DNA of 64,000 nucleotides. Origin: Pagrus major. Its lineage: Eukaryota; Chordata; Actinopteri; Spariformes; Sparidae. The notes under the pieces are model-generated. The model was not told the DNA's origin. It saw only the letters and a list, made by a program, of their open reading frames with translations, and ran no database searches. Positions 44,225 to 59,500 of this stretch are shown here, one piece after another; within the stretch, counting starts at the first letter, position 1, and every line of letters begins with the position of its first letter. The stretch covers positions 21,276,197-21,340,196 of the forward strand of contig NC_133230.1 in assembly GCF_040436345.1 (NCBI RefSeq), in the 5' to 3' direction. The position numbers and the translations under genes are program-made.

Positions 44225-44570
44225 TCATCAAGTAACGTTAGAGGGGCAGAGAACAGCAGAGCCGTCGGTGCTCCGCTTGTCTGTATCGTCGGGACTTGGA
44301 AAGTGGCCGGGCGGGGGAGACGAGACGGGCAGCCAACCTTCGGGATTCAGTGAAGATGGAAATAAGTCGCTGCTTTCGGATATCTCCTCTGTGCGCTTCC
44401 AGAGCCGCGTTGTAACGTTCAGGACAACTTACCCTGCGCTGTGTTTTGTACATTTTCCGATTTGGACCCAGCGCTAGCTAGCTGTAGCAGCCCACCGCTG
44501 ACAGTGTCAGACACACAGGTACAGGAGAGTAGAGGAGGGCTTGGTGACAAAGGAAGGTGGCGAGGTAACG
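44225..44570 (+). promoter_or_regulatory. zfyve28 promoter / 5' UTR, CpG-rich
   Basis: This is a local GC- and CpG-rich patch ('ccgggcgggggagacgagacgggc', split by the 10-base grid) immediately upstream of the zfyve28 ATG, in otherwise AT-rich surroundings. The exact start site is unknown. Confidence 0.5.
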
Positions 44571-47500
44571 ATGAACCGCTTTCGAAAGTGGCTGTATAAG
44601 CCCAAGGTAAGTTATCATGGATTCACACGCTGTGTCAGCGCTGCAGTCAGTCATTTTTTATGCATAGCTGTGGAGATAGCTAGCAGGACAGCCGATCAGT
44701 GAGGCTCGCTAGCCTGATCACTTCATACACTGGCTGGAACACATCTGCTAACTGCTAGCTCCTGATGTTACAGTGTATCCAGCAGCAGCAGCAGCAGCAG
44801 CAGCTCCTCTCCCTTTGTTGTTGTTGATGCTTTTGTTTTCCATCGGTCGTCAGGGCTTCAATGTTGAAACCTGAAATGTACACTGAGTTTTACTGGCTGC
44901 CTTCAGCTGACAGTGTCATTAATGTCAGGTATTGTTGAAGTGATTTATTTTTATTATAGGCAGAAACAAATTATTTGTAAAGCCTTAATGATAACAGCAT
45001 GATTACTGATAACAACAAAGCAACACTGATGATTAAATAATAATAAAGATGATTTATTAATAGTAGTAGTAATAATAATAATAATATAATTGTGACGTCA
45101 TAATCATTTTACAAAATAAGAAATATATAGAAGTGAAATAGATTTTGATAGAAAAATAAACAAAAAGCTCTGTGGCATTTTAGGTCCTTTCAGTATCAGT
45201 TAATCTACTGTTTATTTTCTCAAATACTTTTTAATTAATTAATTTTGGTGTATAAAATGGCAGAAACTGTTTTAAAAATTGATAATTTGCTGAAGCCCAA
45301 TGTGAAATGTAGTTTTTGCTCAGTCTGACTAACATGAGACAAAGAAAAGCAGCAAAACCTCACTGACAAACTAATTGACTCATTGATCATCAGAATAGTT
45401 CATTAAATTTCTCTAAATGTTTTATAAAATGACTAGAATTGCATGTATATGCCGTTTTCACGGTATATTGTTGTATTTAAATGGACGATTATCATGCCGC
45501 TTACATTTGCTTATCTACTGTATTGAATTCTACTATGTTAGTGTAAGTGAAAAAATAAGTTTATATCAAGTTTCATGGACAGGACATGATATGTTGTGAA
45601 ACTAATAAATATAGATTTTTTTAAAATTGGTTATCGTGCCCTGAAAATGTATTGTCACAACCTTATAAATGACTAATTTATTATCAGTATAGTTAATTAT
45701 TTACCTTAGTTGTGTAATTAAATGACTAAATGTTTCAGCTCTGTAGCGTTTCATTTGCTACTTGTAGAAGTCGCCCTAAACTCTGTTCAGAGCAAAACGC
45801 ATCACATCAGCTGCTGCTCAGGCACAGGACAGAATCATCACCTTTGTGGTGAGCTTGTAATGGATGTGCTGTGACTCTTTAAATCAAGCCCAGACTGTGG
45901 AAACATGCCTGACACAGCAGAGAGAGTATTGAAGGCTTGGTCGCCCTGTTAAATGAACAGTTTAATATATGCCAACGACAGCACTTTTCAGGTTTTTACT
46001 CATGTAAATATGAATATTTCTCCAGGGAGGGAATTCTTGTCACTTTAACGATGACTTCCACGCAGACAAAATTGCATAAATCAGAGGCAAAATTTGCTGA
46101 GAGTATCACTAGAACAATAAACCATCATAGATAATGTGCTCAGGTTGAGATACTCCTACATAATCTACTTTCAGAGAATCCAGAGCTTGAGATGTTGTAA
46201 TACTTAACGTGGGTTTACAGCCTTAATGTGCTCATAAACTTGTCCCAATTACTCACATGCTCTTCTGGAAAGTTTGCTATTTACACGTAAGACTGAGCAA
46301 CTATTCCATTGAAAAGCACTTTGCAAAATGATGTAAACCACTTGTACTACACAGTATTCAAATCTGGCCTCTTCTGGAGGATGATGGGTACAAAAAGGTT
46401 ATTATTATCAACTGCAGAGGATTTATATAAAAACATTATGGAATTAACCTGAATTTCTTTAACTGTTATTTCTCAAGTAAAAATCTTGACTTCTGGAGGC
46501 TGGAGGCTGAAAATGAAAAGTTTTCTTCGCTAGTCTGCACAGCTAACTCCAGACAGGCCTGAATAACATTTTAGCATGTTTAATGCATCGTGTCCTTTCA
46601 GTATATTGGCATAATAGCTGCACATAAAAGGTTGACCTTGCATCGTCGCTGCTGGAGATCATGAGTCTCAAAAGCAGATTTTTAAATTGATAGAAGCTGA
46701 GGAAAATATACAGCAGACAGCCTCTTATACAAGTCGGTGACTCTGGTGCGGCGTTGTATCTATTGGCAGACAAAGTCTTATTTTTTGCTCTACTGAGTTT
46801 TGTCAACATGTATTTCTAATTGGCAGTGTATCTGGTAATAGAAGACAACTGAGTCTCCATATCAAACAATAATAATACAGTAATTAGAGGTTTTGCAACA
46901 GTAAAGTCAGACAGGGATCAAATAAAATGTCTGTGATTATACATCATCCACCTGCTCTTTACCACATACACGCACCTGCGTCACTCCTCTTTTCTCTGTT
47001 TAACCATGTTTGCTGTCACAGCATTTCAGTAGTCCATTGTTGGGGTTAGGCCTAAGTGTTGAGGTTCACCGGAGTATTGTCACATTCATGAATGACCACT
47101 GACTCCGAAGTGCTGAGCTATTACATCAGTGCCTCTTCTGCCAAATCACAGCCATGGTAGGAATTAGCAGAATTACACATAGGTCTGTGGGCTTTTAATG
47201 ACCACTTTTCTGGCTCAAAGGAGTGAAGAGAAAATTACTAAAAGCCTCTGTAATTATGCCGATCAGCATGAAAAGACAACAGTTAGAAAGGAGGGTGCAC
47301 ATCACTTTATGCTGCTGCGACTAAAGCTTGCAAGTTGTTTCCCTTTTTTTGCACTGAGAGAAAATATTTCTGTGGTAATTAAAATCTGTGCCCAACCCAC
47401 ATATTCTGGCATTTATAGTTAAAAAACAGCACAGCGTTGTCATTTTGCATCAACAGTAAGCCAGTTTATTATTGAACTACATTCTCCTGGAGAGAGAAAA

Positions 47501-50500
47501 GTGTTGAATCAGCATGTTCCCATGACTGAAGCAGAGCTATTGATATTTCTAGAGCTGCTCTTTAGCTCCCCCGATAAGTCCTACTGAGGAGGACTTTCCT
47601 TTTGCCCCTGCTACACAATCCCTTCCCAGTGTGTCTGAGAGTCATGTGCAGCTCTGTGCGGGACATAATGTACCTGTCATTTTTGCTTGTCATCAAAGTG
47701 CCAACAAGAATGGCTTGTCCTGGTTTGTCTGTAAGGCTGTAACGATTAACTCACCTAAGGTCATGAAGATTTCTCTGTGTAAAGGGAGATTTTTTCACAT
47801 TTCCTCTTTGCCCTTAAACTGGTTTAGCTGTTTTTTATGTGAATAGTTAGCCTTGTTCTTAGTAGTTTGTTTTCTTTTATCTGACCGCTCATTTGTTGAA
47901 CTTTGTACATCTGCAGGAAAAGGCTTTATAGGCAAAGAGGCTTCGGAGAGGGTGAAATCAGGGGAGAAGTATTCATAAAAATCTGCTTTATCACACATCC
48001 CCGCAGTCCCAAACATAGATGAGTCCTGGCTCAGGTTTTCCAAGCAGCCAAAATGGCCACTGTCTCCTCGCTCACCCCCACGTTCATCAGCGGCGAACTT
48101 GCAGAGTGACTGACGGCGAGAGAGAGAGAGAGATGTCAGGAGGCTAAACCTGTGCACTTCCTCTGTAGCCTGTGTTCCTCTCTTGGTTGTTATTCCATCA
48201 GGCATTCAGGAGCTGACCTTCAGCTCCACACCGCCTCATCTGTCAGTGTGACGGCTCACATCTCGCACCAGGCCCAGGTGCCCTCACCTCCATCTACAGG
48301 ATGCTACTAATTTGTCCCCCCACCCCCCACCCCACCGGACAGTTTAGTGCGATGGGAGCTGCTCTCCTCCTTATCGAAATGTCAAACAGATATGTAACAA
48401 TGTAGTCTGTTTGCAAGTGTACGAACATACGTAATGCAAATGCCCAGATTGCTTTGATAAGGTCACCCAACATGTGACAGAACTAGGAATAAATACATCT
48501 TAATTTTAGAAAAGTATAATTCACGGTGAGAAATCTCGACCAAAATAGTTGTAAGTTTATAAGTAGTTTCTCGGTGTAATCTCCTAATTTAACCTTTTTA
48601 ATTATCTCCCAAATTCCATTCATTTCTTAAGTCATTTTATGATAACCGTGCACTTTATTTATTCATTTAGTGTAGTGTAAATATGTTGCCCCAATAGCTT
48701 GTCTTCTGCCCCCTACCTAACCCTAACCCTACCTCCACATGCAGTACATGCTCTTAGATTTCAATTAATTTGTTTGTGACTTGTTTGTTGTACAGCTTTA
48801 TCTTTAGTATACAGTAAAATATAGGACCAATATTGGCTTGTAGCTTGTAAAATTTCAAACAGCAGGTAACATTAAAAATATAATATCTAAAAACCTGAAA
48901 TATACTCTGGTAAATGACACAGTAACAAAGCCTTTACAATGTAAAGCAAATCAAAACTGTAATTAGATAAATTAAGACAATATTTCCAGTCCTAGCTAGG
49001 ACTGTAGGAAATGGGCTAATCATTTCAACTCTAAAGAAAAGTTTAACCTATTTGGATTCAATGGTTTAAGGTCAAATTTCATAAAATCATCTGTTTTATA
49101 TAAAGAAACAATGGTGTGAAATCCTTTGCACACATGTTAATGAAACACAAAGAGGGATGTAAGTATTTACTGTGGTCATAAATCATTGTCAAGCCCCCAT
49201 AAAAGATGCTTTGGAGATGTTTGTCTACACTGTCAGAGAGGAAACACGACATGTTGACAGATGATGGTTCCGACAAAGCAACACATTTTTACTAATCGTC
49301 CACCCAGGAGCCAGTTTTCCCTCTGTCTTCTTCTGCCAGCTGTGTGGGCCCTAAAATGCATCAGTTGAATTTGATTTTGAAAGGAAGTGTTCAGCTATGA
49401 AGAGGTGGGGATGACACATGATTAAAACAGCAGTAATAGCTATATATGTCTTTATTACAAACTCACTAAAAGCTGTTGGAACGTGGTGGCAGGGTCATTA
49501 TGTTTTGTATTAATGGTTTTTTTAAAAGACAAATTTCAGCAACTCTACAATCAGATTTTCAAGCAGGCTGCACAGATATTAATATTATCACAAATATGTC
49601 TTCAGTGACTTTTTCTCTGTGCAGGTGGTTAATTTATAAGAAGAAAAAATCTAATTTTGTATGCCTAGGACTTTTTTTCTTTTGGCTGTGGTATCAAAAG
49701 GGAATCGACTTTTATACTACTATTGTATGGAAGTTAGAAACAGCCATCACTACGGCCTTGAATTGAAGTAGTTTATACTTGATAGTTTTAAAATGAATTA
49801 GAAATTATTTGTTGTCAACATTTAGCTACTTCTACAGAGTTAATATGTTAACATGAAACAAAAATCTAAAATTAAAGATGAATGCGTATCATGTACAGTA
49901 TATTTTCAATAGAGCGTTGTTTTTGGGTATATTATGTCACAGCTCTTAGCAATGGGTGAATCATGGTGGTTGGTTTCCTCAGTAATGATTGCTCCACTTC
50001 TACAGAGTATGACAGGCTTGGCTGTAGTAGGTTCTGCTGTTGTTTATGTGATGTATCTCTTGTCTCTTGTTTGCCCTTCATTTGTCATTCATCACTACCC
50101 TGGTTTGTTTGTGAATACTGCTAAGATGCAAGAAGAAGAGCCAAGAGCAGGCAGACACACAATTAAGATCCTTGCAGAGTTGTTTCGGCACAGTTGGCAC
50201 AAAGTTGATGGAAGAGGGAACAGCAAACTGCTGAGCAGCGGCCGGTGCTGCTTCATATTTAGCCTCGTTTCAGGAGTTCTTTGTGGATGTCCCATTCTGC
50301 TTACCCACCAGCCATGGGGTGATTGATTTGATGTCAGCTGCCGGGATTTAGAGAGCTGACCCTAGTGCAGATCGAGACAGGCCAGGCGATTGAAGGCCTT
50401 TTTAAATTCATTGCAGGATTGGGGAATCAGGGGCCCACTGTCCGAGGTGTGGGGAAGCGATGATTGAAGGAAAGTAGCTGTGGAAGAAGAGTGAGATTTA

Positions 50501-53500
50501 AAGGTTCCACAGAGAATCACTCGTTTCTTATCGGCAATAATTCGTACCCTCTCTGATTTTAGATTTCTCTCAGATTCACCGATAAAAACATAAAGCATGC
50601 ATTCAAGGTGCCCTTTGTCTATATTATGACTGACTATTCAAGAAAGAGCCAGAATATGATATGCCACCCCTCCTGCTCTGGGCTCTGTCTCAGCGGCAGG
50701 GGAGAATGGGAGGGAAAGGAGGAGAGGAGGAGAGTATTTTTGGGATTAGATTTTGGCTTTGGTTACAGTTGACAGGAGATAAGATGAGACGATGCCGCTC
50801 TTTAGCAGTCTCGTGTTTTTTCTGGATCATTGGATTGGGATGATTAGAAATCTTGAAGAATGGACAAATTGAAACAAGATTTTTGATAGAGATTGATAGT
50901 ATGGCTTGCTTTTTAGAGGAAAACAGTATGTGTTCAATGGATGATCATTAAATTGTGTCTGTGTCCTTTTCATCCTCTTCTTCATCATCTTCAATTAAGG
51001 TGCAGTTGCACAAGTTAATGACTTGCTTGCATTACATCTCCACAGACAGCAATCAAAGATATGTGTTTGCATACACACACAAGCTGTTGCTGTCCACGGC
51101 TGTCAGTGGGACAGCCCAGGCATTGACAGCTCTCAGTCAGTGTTTGTAACAATGAACGGCATATGGGCAGAATTAGCCTGGTTGTGAGTCATGCACAGTC
51201 TCAACAGTGAAGAGGGGATGTGGGTCAGGAATCATGACAGTACATAGGTGGGTTTGTTTAGAATTCCATTTGTTTTAGTGAAACTCTTAGAGGTGACGTA
51301 TGTAAAAATTGCCTATCAAATTCATACATAAACAACTACGAGGCAGCATATCACTAGAGTAAACGCTACCTGCTGCTAACTGTAGCTGCTGTTAGCTAAT
51401 TACCTCGGTTAGCTGTGCAGTTAGCAGTCCGGACTGGGAGCTTGAAGCTATTTCTTCGCATTCGGTTGATAATTTAAGTTAATTTTGAAATGTTTTCAAC
51501 TAAAATTCTTACATATAGCACCTTTAATGACAGGGATGACACTTTTTCTGTTGTTGGTCCTTTTTATATAAAGACAGGGGTCATGCATCTCCAGCAATCT
51601 TCTCATCTCGTCAGGACTCCATGAAAAACATTGTTCATGTCGTTAATTTTGTAAATCTAAAACAGTTTACCAGCCAGTTCTGGATTGTATAACCAGATTA
51701 TTTCTTGCGTAAGAACCTCCCTGCGGTTGCTGTGAAGAGGGGTGTCCCCACGTGGCACAACACTACCGTCAGTGGGATCCTGGACAGGCTTTACAGCCAC
51801 CTAAATCCTCTGTGCCCCCCTGTGTCACCTCAGCCTGCCATGCTTAACATGTGCCAGGCACATGCACAGGTCATTGCTTAGTCCAAATGCCAGATTAGGA
51901 CAGCCCTCAGAGAGGAGACAAGCTCACAGATTATACCATCAGTCCAGATGGGCAGACCACTCTGAATATTGTGTCAATGACCAGAGAGTTAAGTCGGCTG
52001 TGGATCCAACTTTCAGCTGGTTGCTGCAGAAATACCCCTCAGCAGTCTTTATTTAATAGGAAATCTGTCTTAAAATGCGACCATAATGACTGTAAAACAG
52101 TTATGCTTGAAAGCTCATCATCAATAACTTGGTAGTTGCAGAAAACAACAGAAGTGAGGAGAAACTCCTGATGCAAGCTGAACATGAAAGGAATGACTCG
52201 ACACAACTCCAGTATAAGGCTGTATTCTTAGAGAGATAATCCTTTTTTATTCTGCCAAACTTAATATAAATAATGTCCGAGGAAGTTTCCTTGTTTGTTA
52301 CCAAAACGATTGGCTCACTCTCGCCAGGGCTTTTATGCTGAGTCCTGAATAATAAATAAGGTGATGAACTGTATCCGGCTGCTTTTTTGCCAGTCTGCCA
52401 GCTGACTGGATGAAGCAGAGTGAACTGGTTTCCCCCCTTACAATATTTGCTTCTGATTGTTGGAAGGCAGCCAGAAGGCAGCAAATTGAGCCTGGAATAG
52501 AGTATGGAGGGCAGAGGCAAGGTTTCTCATAAGTCCCTTAAGTGGGCTCAGTGTGCACGCACCGATGCTATAGACGTTCATGAAGCATTAGCCTGACGGC
52601 TTCCATCATCTGCACAGTCTGAATAGAAATGGAGCCCGGAATCAGCATCTCAAGGAGAAAGCTGGCTGAGAAGATGTTAATCGTACAACAGCGGGCGACT
52701 TTCGGTAACACGTTTCAATAAGAGTCACACCGCCATCGCCTGTTATTGATTTAATGTTAAACAAAAGGGACAGAAATTTCACTGAGTCATCGTGAAATGA
52801 TGTGATTGAGGGGGTTTAACAGTAATTGTCACTCTGGATGAAGTCGTGGGAGCCTAATAGTCTGAAATGATGGGTTTGTGACCGCCACGGATAGAGTTTT
52901 TGAGTCATCTCAAAGAAAGGGCAGCCAGGACGACTGACAGCAGGAGTATAACAGGAGAGTGGCACGCCGCAGGGGGCAAGAGCTGGATCTGCTGAATCAT
53001 ATCCTCACTTACGCAAGGTAGAGCTGTCATTGATGATGATGACACAACTTGCAAGTTCCGGAGTCAGATCGCCAGATGTTCACACACTTTCATACCCTTG
53101 TTTCTTAATTTGATCAATAGTTTTTTCTTTTGTCTTTTCCTTTTTAAAACATTTTTTATGTCTATATAATATTTCAGTCTGGAGGTTTATGAAGTAGGAA
53201 TGATTTTACTTTTAATAACTGCAAGTTATTTGAAGACCACATTTTTAAAAAAACCTTACTTTTACATTTACTAGGTGTGTGTAAAGTAAATGTCAAGGCC
53301 ACTGCTTCACTCTGTGCCAGCCTATGTTATGTAAGCAGATGAAAACAGGCACTTGTTTCTAAAGACAGCCCATTTTATTTTACGTTTCAGAGTCCAACAT
53401 CATGACTGACTCATAGTCCATGTAACAAGGTAAATGTTACCATTGAAGGCTTTAGATTTGAATTTCAAACAAAGGATTAGTCTGTATTTCATGACTTGCA

Positions 53501-56500
53501 TGGCCTCATCTCTCAATGACAGGTGGCCCTGTTAATCACAGCTGTTAACTGTGCTGAATTACATTAGATTCAAATAGCATTTGACTTATGACGTGACACA
53601 GGATTTTATTGCGCCAGCTTTTAAAAAGGTAGATTAGCTTGTAAAGACTTTTGTAATGTGTAGATCGGTTGCCAGGAAACATTTGGAGTGTTGTCCAATC
53701 AAAAACAATCAACTGTGTAAACTGGAAGTCACTGTAGCATTACTACCATAACATGACTCTCAAATATAACTGATTTTGGAGGCTGAAAAATATAATAAAC
53801 TTTTCTGCTAATTCTCTGTAAATGTAGGTATGACTGTGTTTGATTTATCCATAAATGTATTTGTAGAGATAGTGGTTGAGTGGCTGATGTTGAACCGGGT
53901 GCAACCTGCCCTGGTTATCATACTAGTGTCATAAATGGTAAACATCTACATTACATGAAATTTTTGCTTGTCAGTTCTGACTTAATCTTCTCGCAAAATG
54001 ATGATTACAGTACACCGATCATATAGACCAAGCAGTTCAGGCATCGCTGCCTATCTAAAAGTAAATCAGCATTTCTCAAACATTGCCTGCCTTTGACTTT
54101 TCCCCCATGATGCAATGCTGCAGGAATGTTCCCTCTTGTGTGAGGAATGCTGCAGCAGGAGGAGGCTATAGGACAGTGTCTGTCTCAAATACTTCTTTTC
54201 TTCCTCCGTCAGCAAGCGTTGGCCTATATGCTTCAGAGATCGTGTTGTGCCTGCGCTAGAAAAAGGTCTTTCACTGTCTCCCACTCCTGTTTCCTGTTTG
54301 GTCATCATGACATTTTGTATCATAGACTCTCTCATTGTTGTGCAGTTGAGTAAATTTCAGTCAAGTCTGACTCCTGACTGGTGATATCATTGCCTTTCTC
54401 ACTGTTCAGACCTAATTTAGCAGTGGGTTTTTTCGTGCTTCCTTGTGTCTAATGATGATTAGGATTAAGCTTACACATTCAGAGAAACCCACTTAAATTT
54501 ATTTCTATTATAGTAACGCCAATGCAATGATGAATAACACTATTTACACTCCTTTCTGCTGATTTATGTTTTATTTCGCTATAGTACCATGGCTGTGTAT
54601 TCCCATTCTTCGCAGATTATTTATATATAGAGCATGTATATGACCTTGTTAAGAGAGAACACTTGAGAAGAGTGTGAAACACTTTCTATATTTGCCTGCT
54701 GTAACACAGACTCAGTTGCCTGTTTGAGTTGGGATTAGATGCCTTTTCTGCATCGCTTTTCCAATTTATTCAGTAAACATGACATGGCAGAGACAAAATT
54801 CACAAACATGGGCAAAATATGCAGGAATATTGTTGATTTTGCTCTGTGGGACACATGTTGGCAAGTATCTGCTCCCCTGAAGTGTACTTGGCCAAGAAAA
54901 CAAATACCAATCTGCTCTAATCCAGAGCTGCTTTTCTGTAACTCACCTGACTGCAGCTCTAACTTACACACATGAAAAGACAATACTAGTTGTTTTTCGG
55001 AAATTACAAATGATCCGTCTTGCAACCGTCTTTACTTTGACTATAAAAGGTCATCAAAATACAGTCTTCCCCATATTGATTAGGACATATCTCAGTCATC
55101 CAAATAACCTTTAACCATTCAAAATATGTTTTTCACCCTCACAGTAATAATGCGACAAGTACCCCAGCTGTAGGTTATATCTCTGTGTCTTCTCCTCGCT
55201 GTTTGTTTCATTATTAATGAGAGAGAGTGAGGGAACAGCGCCATGTATCATATTCAGAGAGAGAAGCGAGGGCCCACGGGGGGAGCATCACGCAACAGGA
55301 AGCACTGCAAACTTAAGGGAAAAGGTCCTGTGAGAGGTTTCGGTAAATACCAGTATTCAGTTTGACTTCACGACAAACACTTTCAGGCAAGTCGACGCGT
55401 GGCAGCCAAACGTGCCTGTTCACCGCCTCCCTTCTTCCAGTCTGCGCAGTCATGCTGTCCGTTTTAAGCTCCTGTGCCATCACCGGGTCCATGCGGTTTG
55501 TGATGATGCACGTCGGCATGTGGTCGCCATTTTCGAAACCATTAACCTTTCGATCAACGTGAGCACTCCCCAGGATGTGTATGTGCATGTGTAAGAGTGC
55601 ATACAGTGTTTGTGTGATTTGAAAAATTGATATCTTGATTGTCCTGTAAAATTAGTTATTTCATTTTGGGTAAGCGATGCGAAGAATGAATTGTGATTTG
55701 GTGCTTCAGTGTCTCATCCCTACCTTGTGTGCTCAGACAGCAGTGGAATGATTTTCTACGCTGTGCTGTCGCCCTCCCTCACACTGAGGGGAGCATGGTG
55801 GGAGATAATGACATAAATCCTCTACCAGGGCCAGGCTCTCTAATTACACCTACTCTTCTGGGGAGCTTTCACACTATATTAACCTCTGTTAACTCCTCTT
55901 GTCAGAATTAATGCCATTTTTTATCATTTACTTTCCGACACTTGTTGAAAAATTGTTTACACAGGAGTGTGAATTTGTACAAACATGCCTTGTGTTTGCT
56001 CATAAATCATCTTGGCAAATGGGAGAGCAATCTGTTGTAAAACTGGCCTATGAAATGGCCTACTTACCTGATTTTATTTTTGTCCCTACAGACTGGCAGT
56101 ATGTTGCTGTACTATGCAGCATTCATGTTTGTGCTGTATTGCCTCGACTTGACTGCTCTCTTTCTTTCTCAGTTTCTTGGTTTATTTGCAGGTGATTAGG
56201 GTTTAGATCCCCGAAGCAGAAGGTGACTAAAAGACTTAGATTCACTGTTGGGAGTGGGGGTGAAACTCTGCTAAATACTCTACCTGTTAACACCAACGTG
56301 CTGTAGTCGTGCAGTGTCGTAACCGGGAGACTTGCTGAACATAATATGAAATTCATGTGTTGACTTGCCCACAAGCATTGAGCTGGTTTTCTGGAGACTG
56401 CAGCTGTATTTCATTCATGCAGAGCTCTAAATAGTATACATGTTAATTTCCCTAAGCGCAACACATGGAAACTAGTATACTGAATGAACACAGGTCTAGT

Positions 56501-59500
56501 TGACCTAATGGTTAAAACAGAGCAGATCAAGAGTGTATTGTTTTGCACTCGCTCTGTATTGTTGCCTGATTTCCTCTATGCATGACTTCAGTTGCTAAAT
56601 GTTGCAGCTGAAATGAGTAATTGATGCACCTTACAAGATCAACAAGCAGGTTGGACACGGGGGGGTTTATTCACATTTTTCTCTCTTTAATAAGGCATAA
56701 GACTGATAAGAGGGACCTATAGCCAGTTGTCCTGGCTTGACCTGGCCTGTACTCTGTTTAGAGTCAAATAAAAGTCTTGTTTGCTTTGATATTCAGTCAT
56801 CTCCTCTGTAAATATTGGGTTGTTTTGAGATATAAGGTTGTGTCACACGCTTTCACAGCTGTTAACTCTGTGATATTTGTGGCCACAGCTTAAGAACCAC
56901 TTGGTAAAAGACACACATTTTTGTAATGCAGTACTTTACTATAATTAGGGTTGCAACTAATGATTATTTTCATTATCGATTGATCCAAAGTCCAAAGTGG
57001 CCCCTTAAAATTGCTTCCTTTGTCGAACCAACAGTACAAAACTCAATGACTGAAGAAAAGCATCAAATCCTTCCCTTTAAGAAGCTTCAAGATTGCAGCT
57101 CTAGCTGTGATCAGAATAAAGTTCAGTGAATCAAAGATATTTTGAGATATATTTAATTTGATGGCTTGCTTGATTTTTGGCAATCATATATTGGCAGAAT
57201 GTATCGTCGGCCAGCTACAGCTTTCTTGAAGCGCTGACTGTGTGTCTGTGACTAAGACTCTCAGAATATGGTAAAAAGCTAACAAAATAATAATTTTTCT
57301 GTTCTAAAATATTGAGGTGCTCATCTTTAATAACCAAAATAGTAATATATATTCAATTTTCTATGGTGAGAAAACCACAATATCATGTTGCAACTTTTTA
57401 GAAAGACTGATGAAAGAAACCCAAAATGAGAAAATACGTATATATTCTGGCTGAGGCTACATATAATCTTAAGGAGGGGCTGGGCTTTTGGTGTAGGATG
57501 AGGAAATATAACAAATAAGTCAAGTTTAAGAGAGTGAATGCCCTTCTATGATACCAGAATGAATGTATTTCGTTTTTTGACTGTTTTTAACAAAACAAGA
57601 CATTTGACGTCACCTTGGATTTTAGTAAAAATTGTGATGGGCATTTTTCGCCATTTTTATAACATATTATAGACAAATTGACTTATCTATTATTCTACGG
57701 ATTAAAAGATTAACAGCTGCTAGCTGCAGCACAACCTACATTGTGAAATAAGCTGTTAAGAAAAACACAGTCAATGAATCAAAACTTGGTCACACCAAGC
57801 ATCGAGAAAGGGGTAGACTATTTACAAGTCAAGTAATTAATCATCACAGTCATTTTAATTTATAATGTTTTTGTGTTGTTTCTGTGCATTGCATCATCTG
57901 TATTGCTTCTCATAAACAGCTGTGCACGTATTGAAAATGACCTCCTTGTGTCTCTTTGTGTTTCTGTGCAGAGGACAGACCCTCAGCTCTTGGCCCAGTT
58001 CTACTACGCTGATGAAGAATTGAATCAGGTGGCCACCGAGCTGGACGGCCTCGACGGCAGGAAGGACCCTCAGAGATGTACCCTGCTAGTCAACCAGTTC
58101 CGATCTTGTCAGGTCAGGAAGGAGAATCCGATACGCACAAAGTCATCATCTACGTCTATTTGAATTACTGTTGATATCTCATTCATTCATTATAGATGTT
58201 ATATGAAAATAGGCCTTTAAGTGGAGTAAAGCTCCTCCTATCCATACTGGCCATCAACAGATCCCTTCCTAATGCACTTTCAATGGAAGTGATGGCGGAC
58301 AAAATCCACAGTCCTTGATTTGTTTACTTTATCTGAAACTATTATGTATTATCGTTTCAATTTAAACTCTAGCTTGTGTTTGTCTCCGAGCCACAAATTT
58401 TCATGTTTACTCTAACTTCTTTTCATACACATGATCACCTAATTGGACCTTGGTTTGGCCTGGAAGCTAAAAATAGACAACAACCTTATCATCCCTTTCT
58501 GAATTAAGGAGTGGTGATATGACCTGGCCTTACAAACATTACTTGACCGAGTTCTGATATCAAGCAGGTTTGCTGATAAGATGAGAAAAGCAGACTTTGT
58601 TTAGACTTTGTGTGTCATTTGGGTTGTTAGCAAATGGTAACAAGAGCAGCTTCTTTGGTAAGAGGCACTTCATAACTGTAGATATGATTGAGGTAACTGT
58701 GTTACAAAAATAGGTCAGAAATTGGTCTTATTTATTTTACTCAATGCAAAAAGTGCTGATGGAAGACAACCTGAGAATCTTAAGGTATAAATGTAGGTGC
58801 AGGTTATTGTTCGGGGCTGAGAGGAGCTTAGAAGATGTTGCTGTGTGCATGAGTGATGACTGCCATGCTGCATCATGCTGGGAGAGCTGGAGGTGGTGGA
58901 GGGGAGGTCGTCATCTGGCCCGTTGTGCCTTAGCCTCCCCTCACCGCCACGGCACACAGGGAAGAACCCCTTAATAAGGTCATCACTTGATCCCCGACTG
59001 TTCTGTCTTCCTACGCTCCATCCTTCCCTCTGCCAGTCTGTCACCTCTTTTCTTTGGTATCTCTTCTCAGTTTCTTTCTCTTTTCATTGTTCTGATGCTC
59101 TTCTTCTTCTTTCATATTAGAGTCTTTTTAAATTAATTTGGTTATCACCTGAAATTGATCAAGATGAGACATTCTAGTAGTTGTGAATGATTAGCTCATG
59201 TTAGGATGCATCCATACCTCAAATCAGTCTCTGGTTTTCTCGCCCTACAAGTTGCAGTGAAAATGTTTAGCAGCAAAATCTCAGCACTTGTATGTTCAGA
59301 CAGGGGTCTTTTCAGTGGTGTGCCCCCTCACAGGTTTTTGGAGAATGAATTAAGCAGCATGATACACCACAGCCCCAAGAATAGAAGTGCTCTCCAAGTG
59401 CTCTCAAGCCAAAATTTTGCACTTGAACCTGCCACTGCAGCTATCGGCTCTTATTCATGGGCCTCTGTGGGGGTTGCTGGCATGCTGCTCATATTATGTT

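Larger units (their letters stand above)
44607..57971 (+). other. zfyve28 intron 1 (13.4 kb)
   Basis: This intron holds no other gene that I can support. The longest open frames (47795-48205 and 52101-52520, both minus) lack start context, splice partners and recognisable motifs. It includes a (CAG)8 run at 44780-44803, an AAT run near 45067, several interspersed repeats and a CTCF-like core at 52970-52979. A compositionally balanced segment around 52560-52960 could be a conserved non-coding element. Confidence 0.6.

Noticed and set aside
47795-48205. 136-codon minus-strand frame in zfyve28 intron 1
   Set aside because: No recognisable domain, no splice-supported partner exons and mixed low-complexity ends; length is within chance for 13 kb of intron.
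52101-52520. 139-codon minus-strand frame in zfyve28 intron 1
   Set aside because: No family resemblance or exon context; treated as chance.
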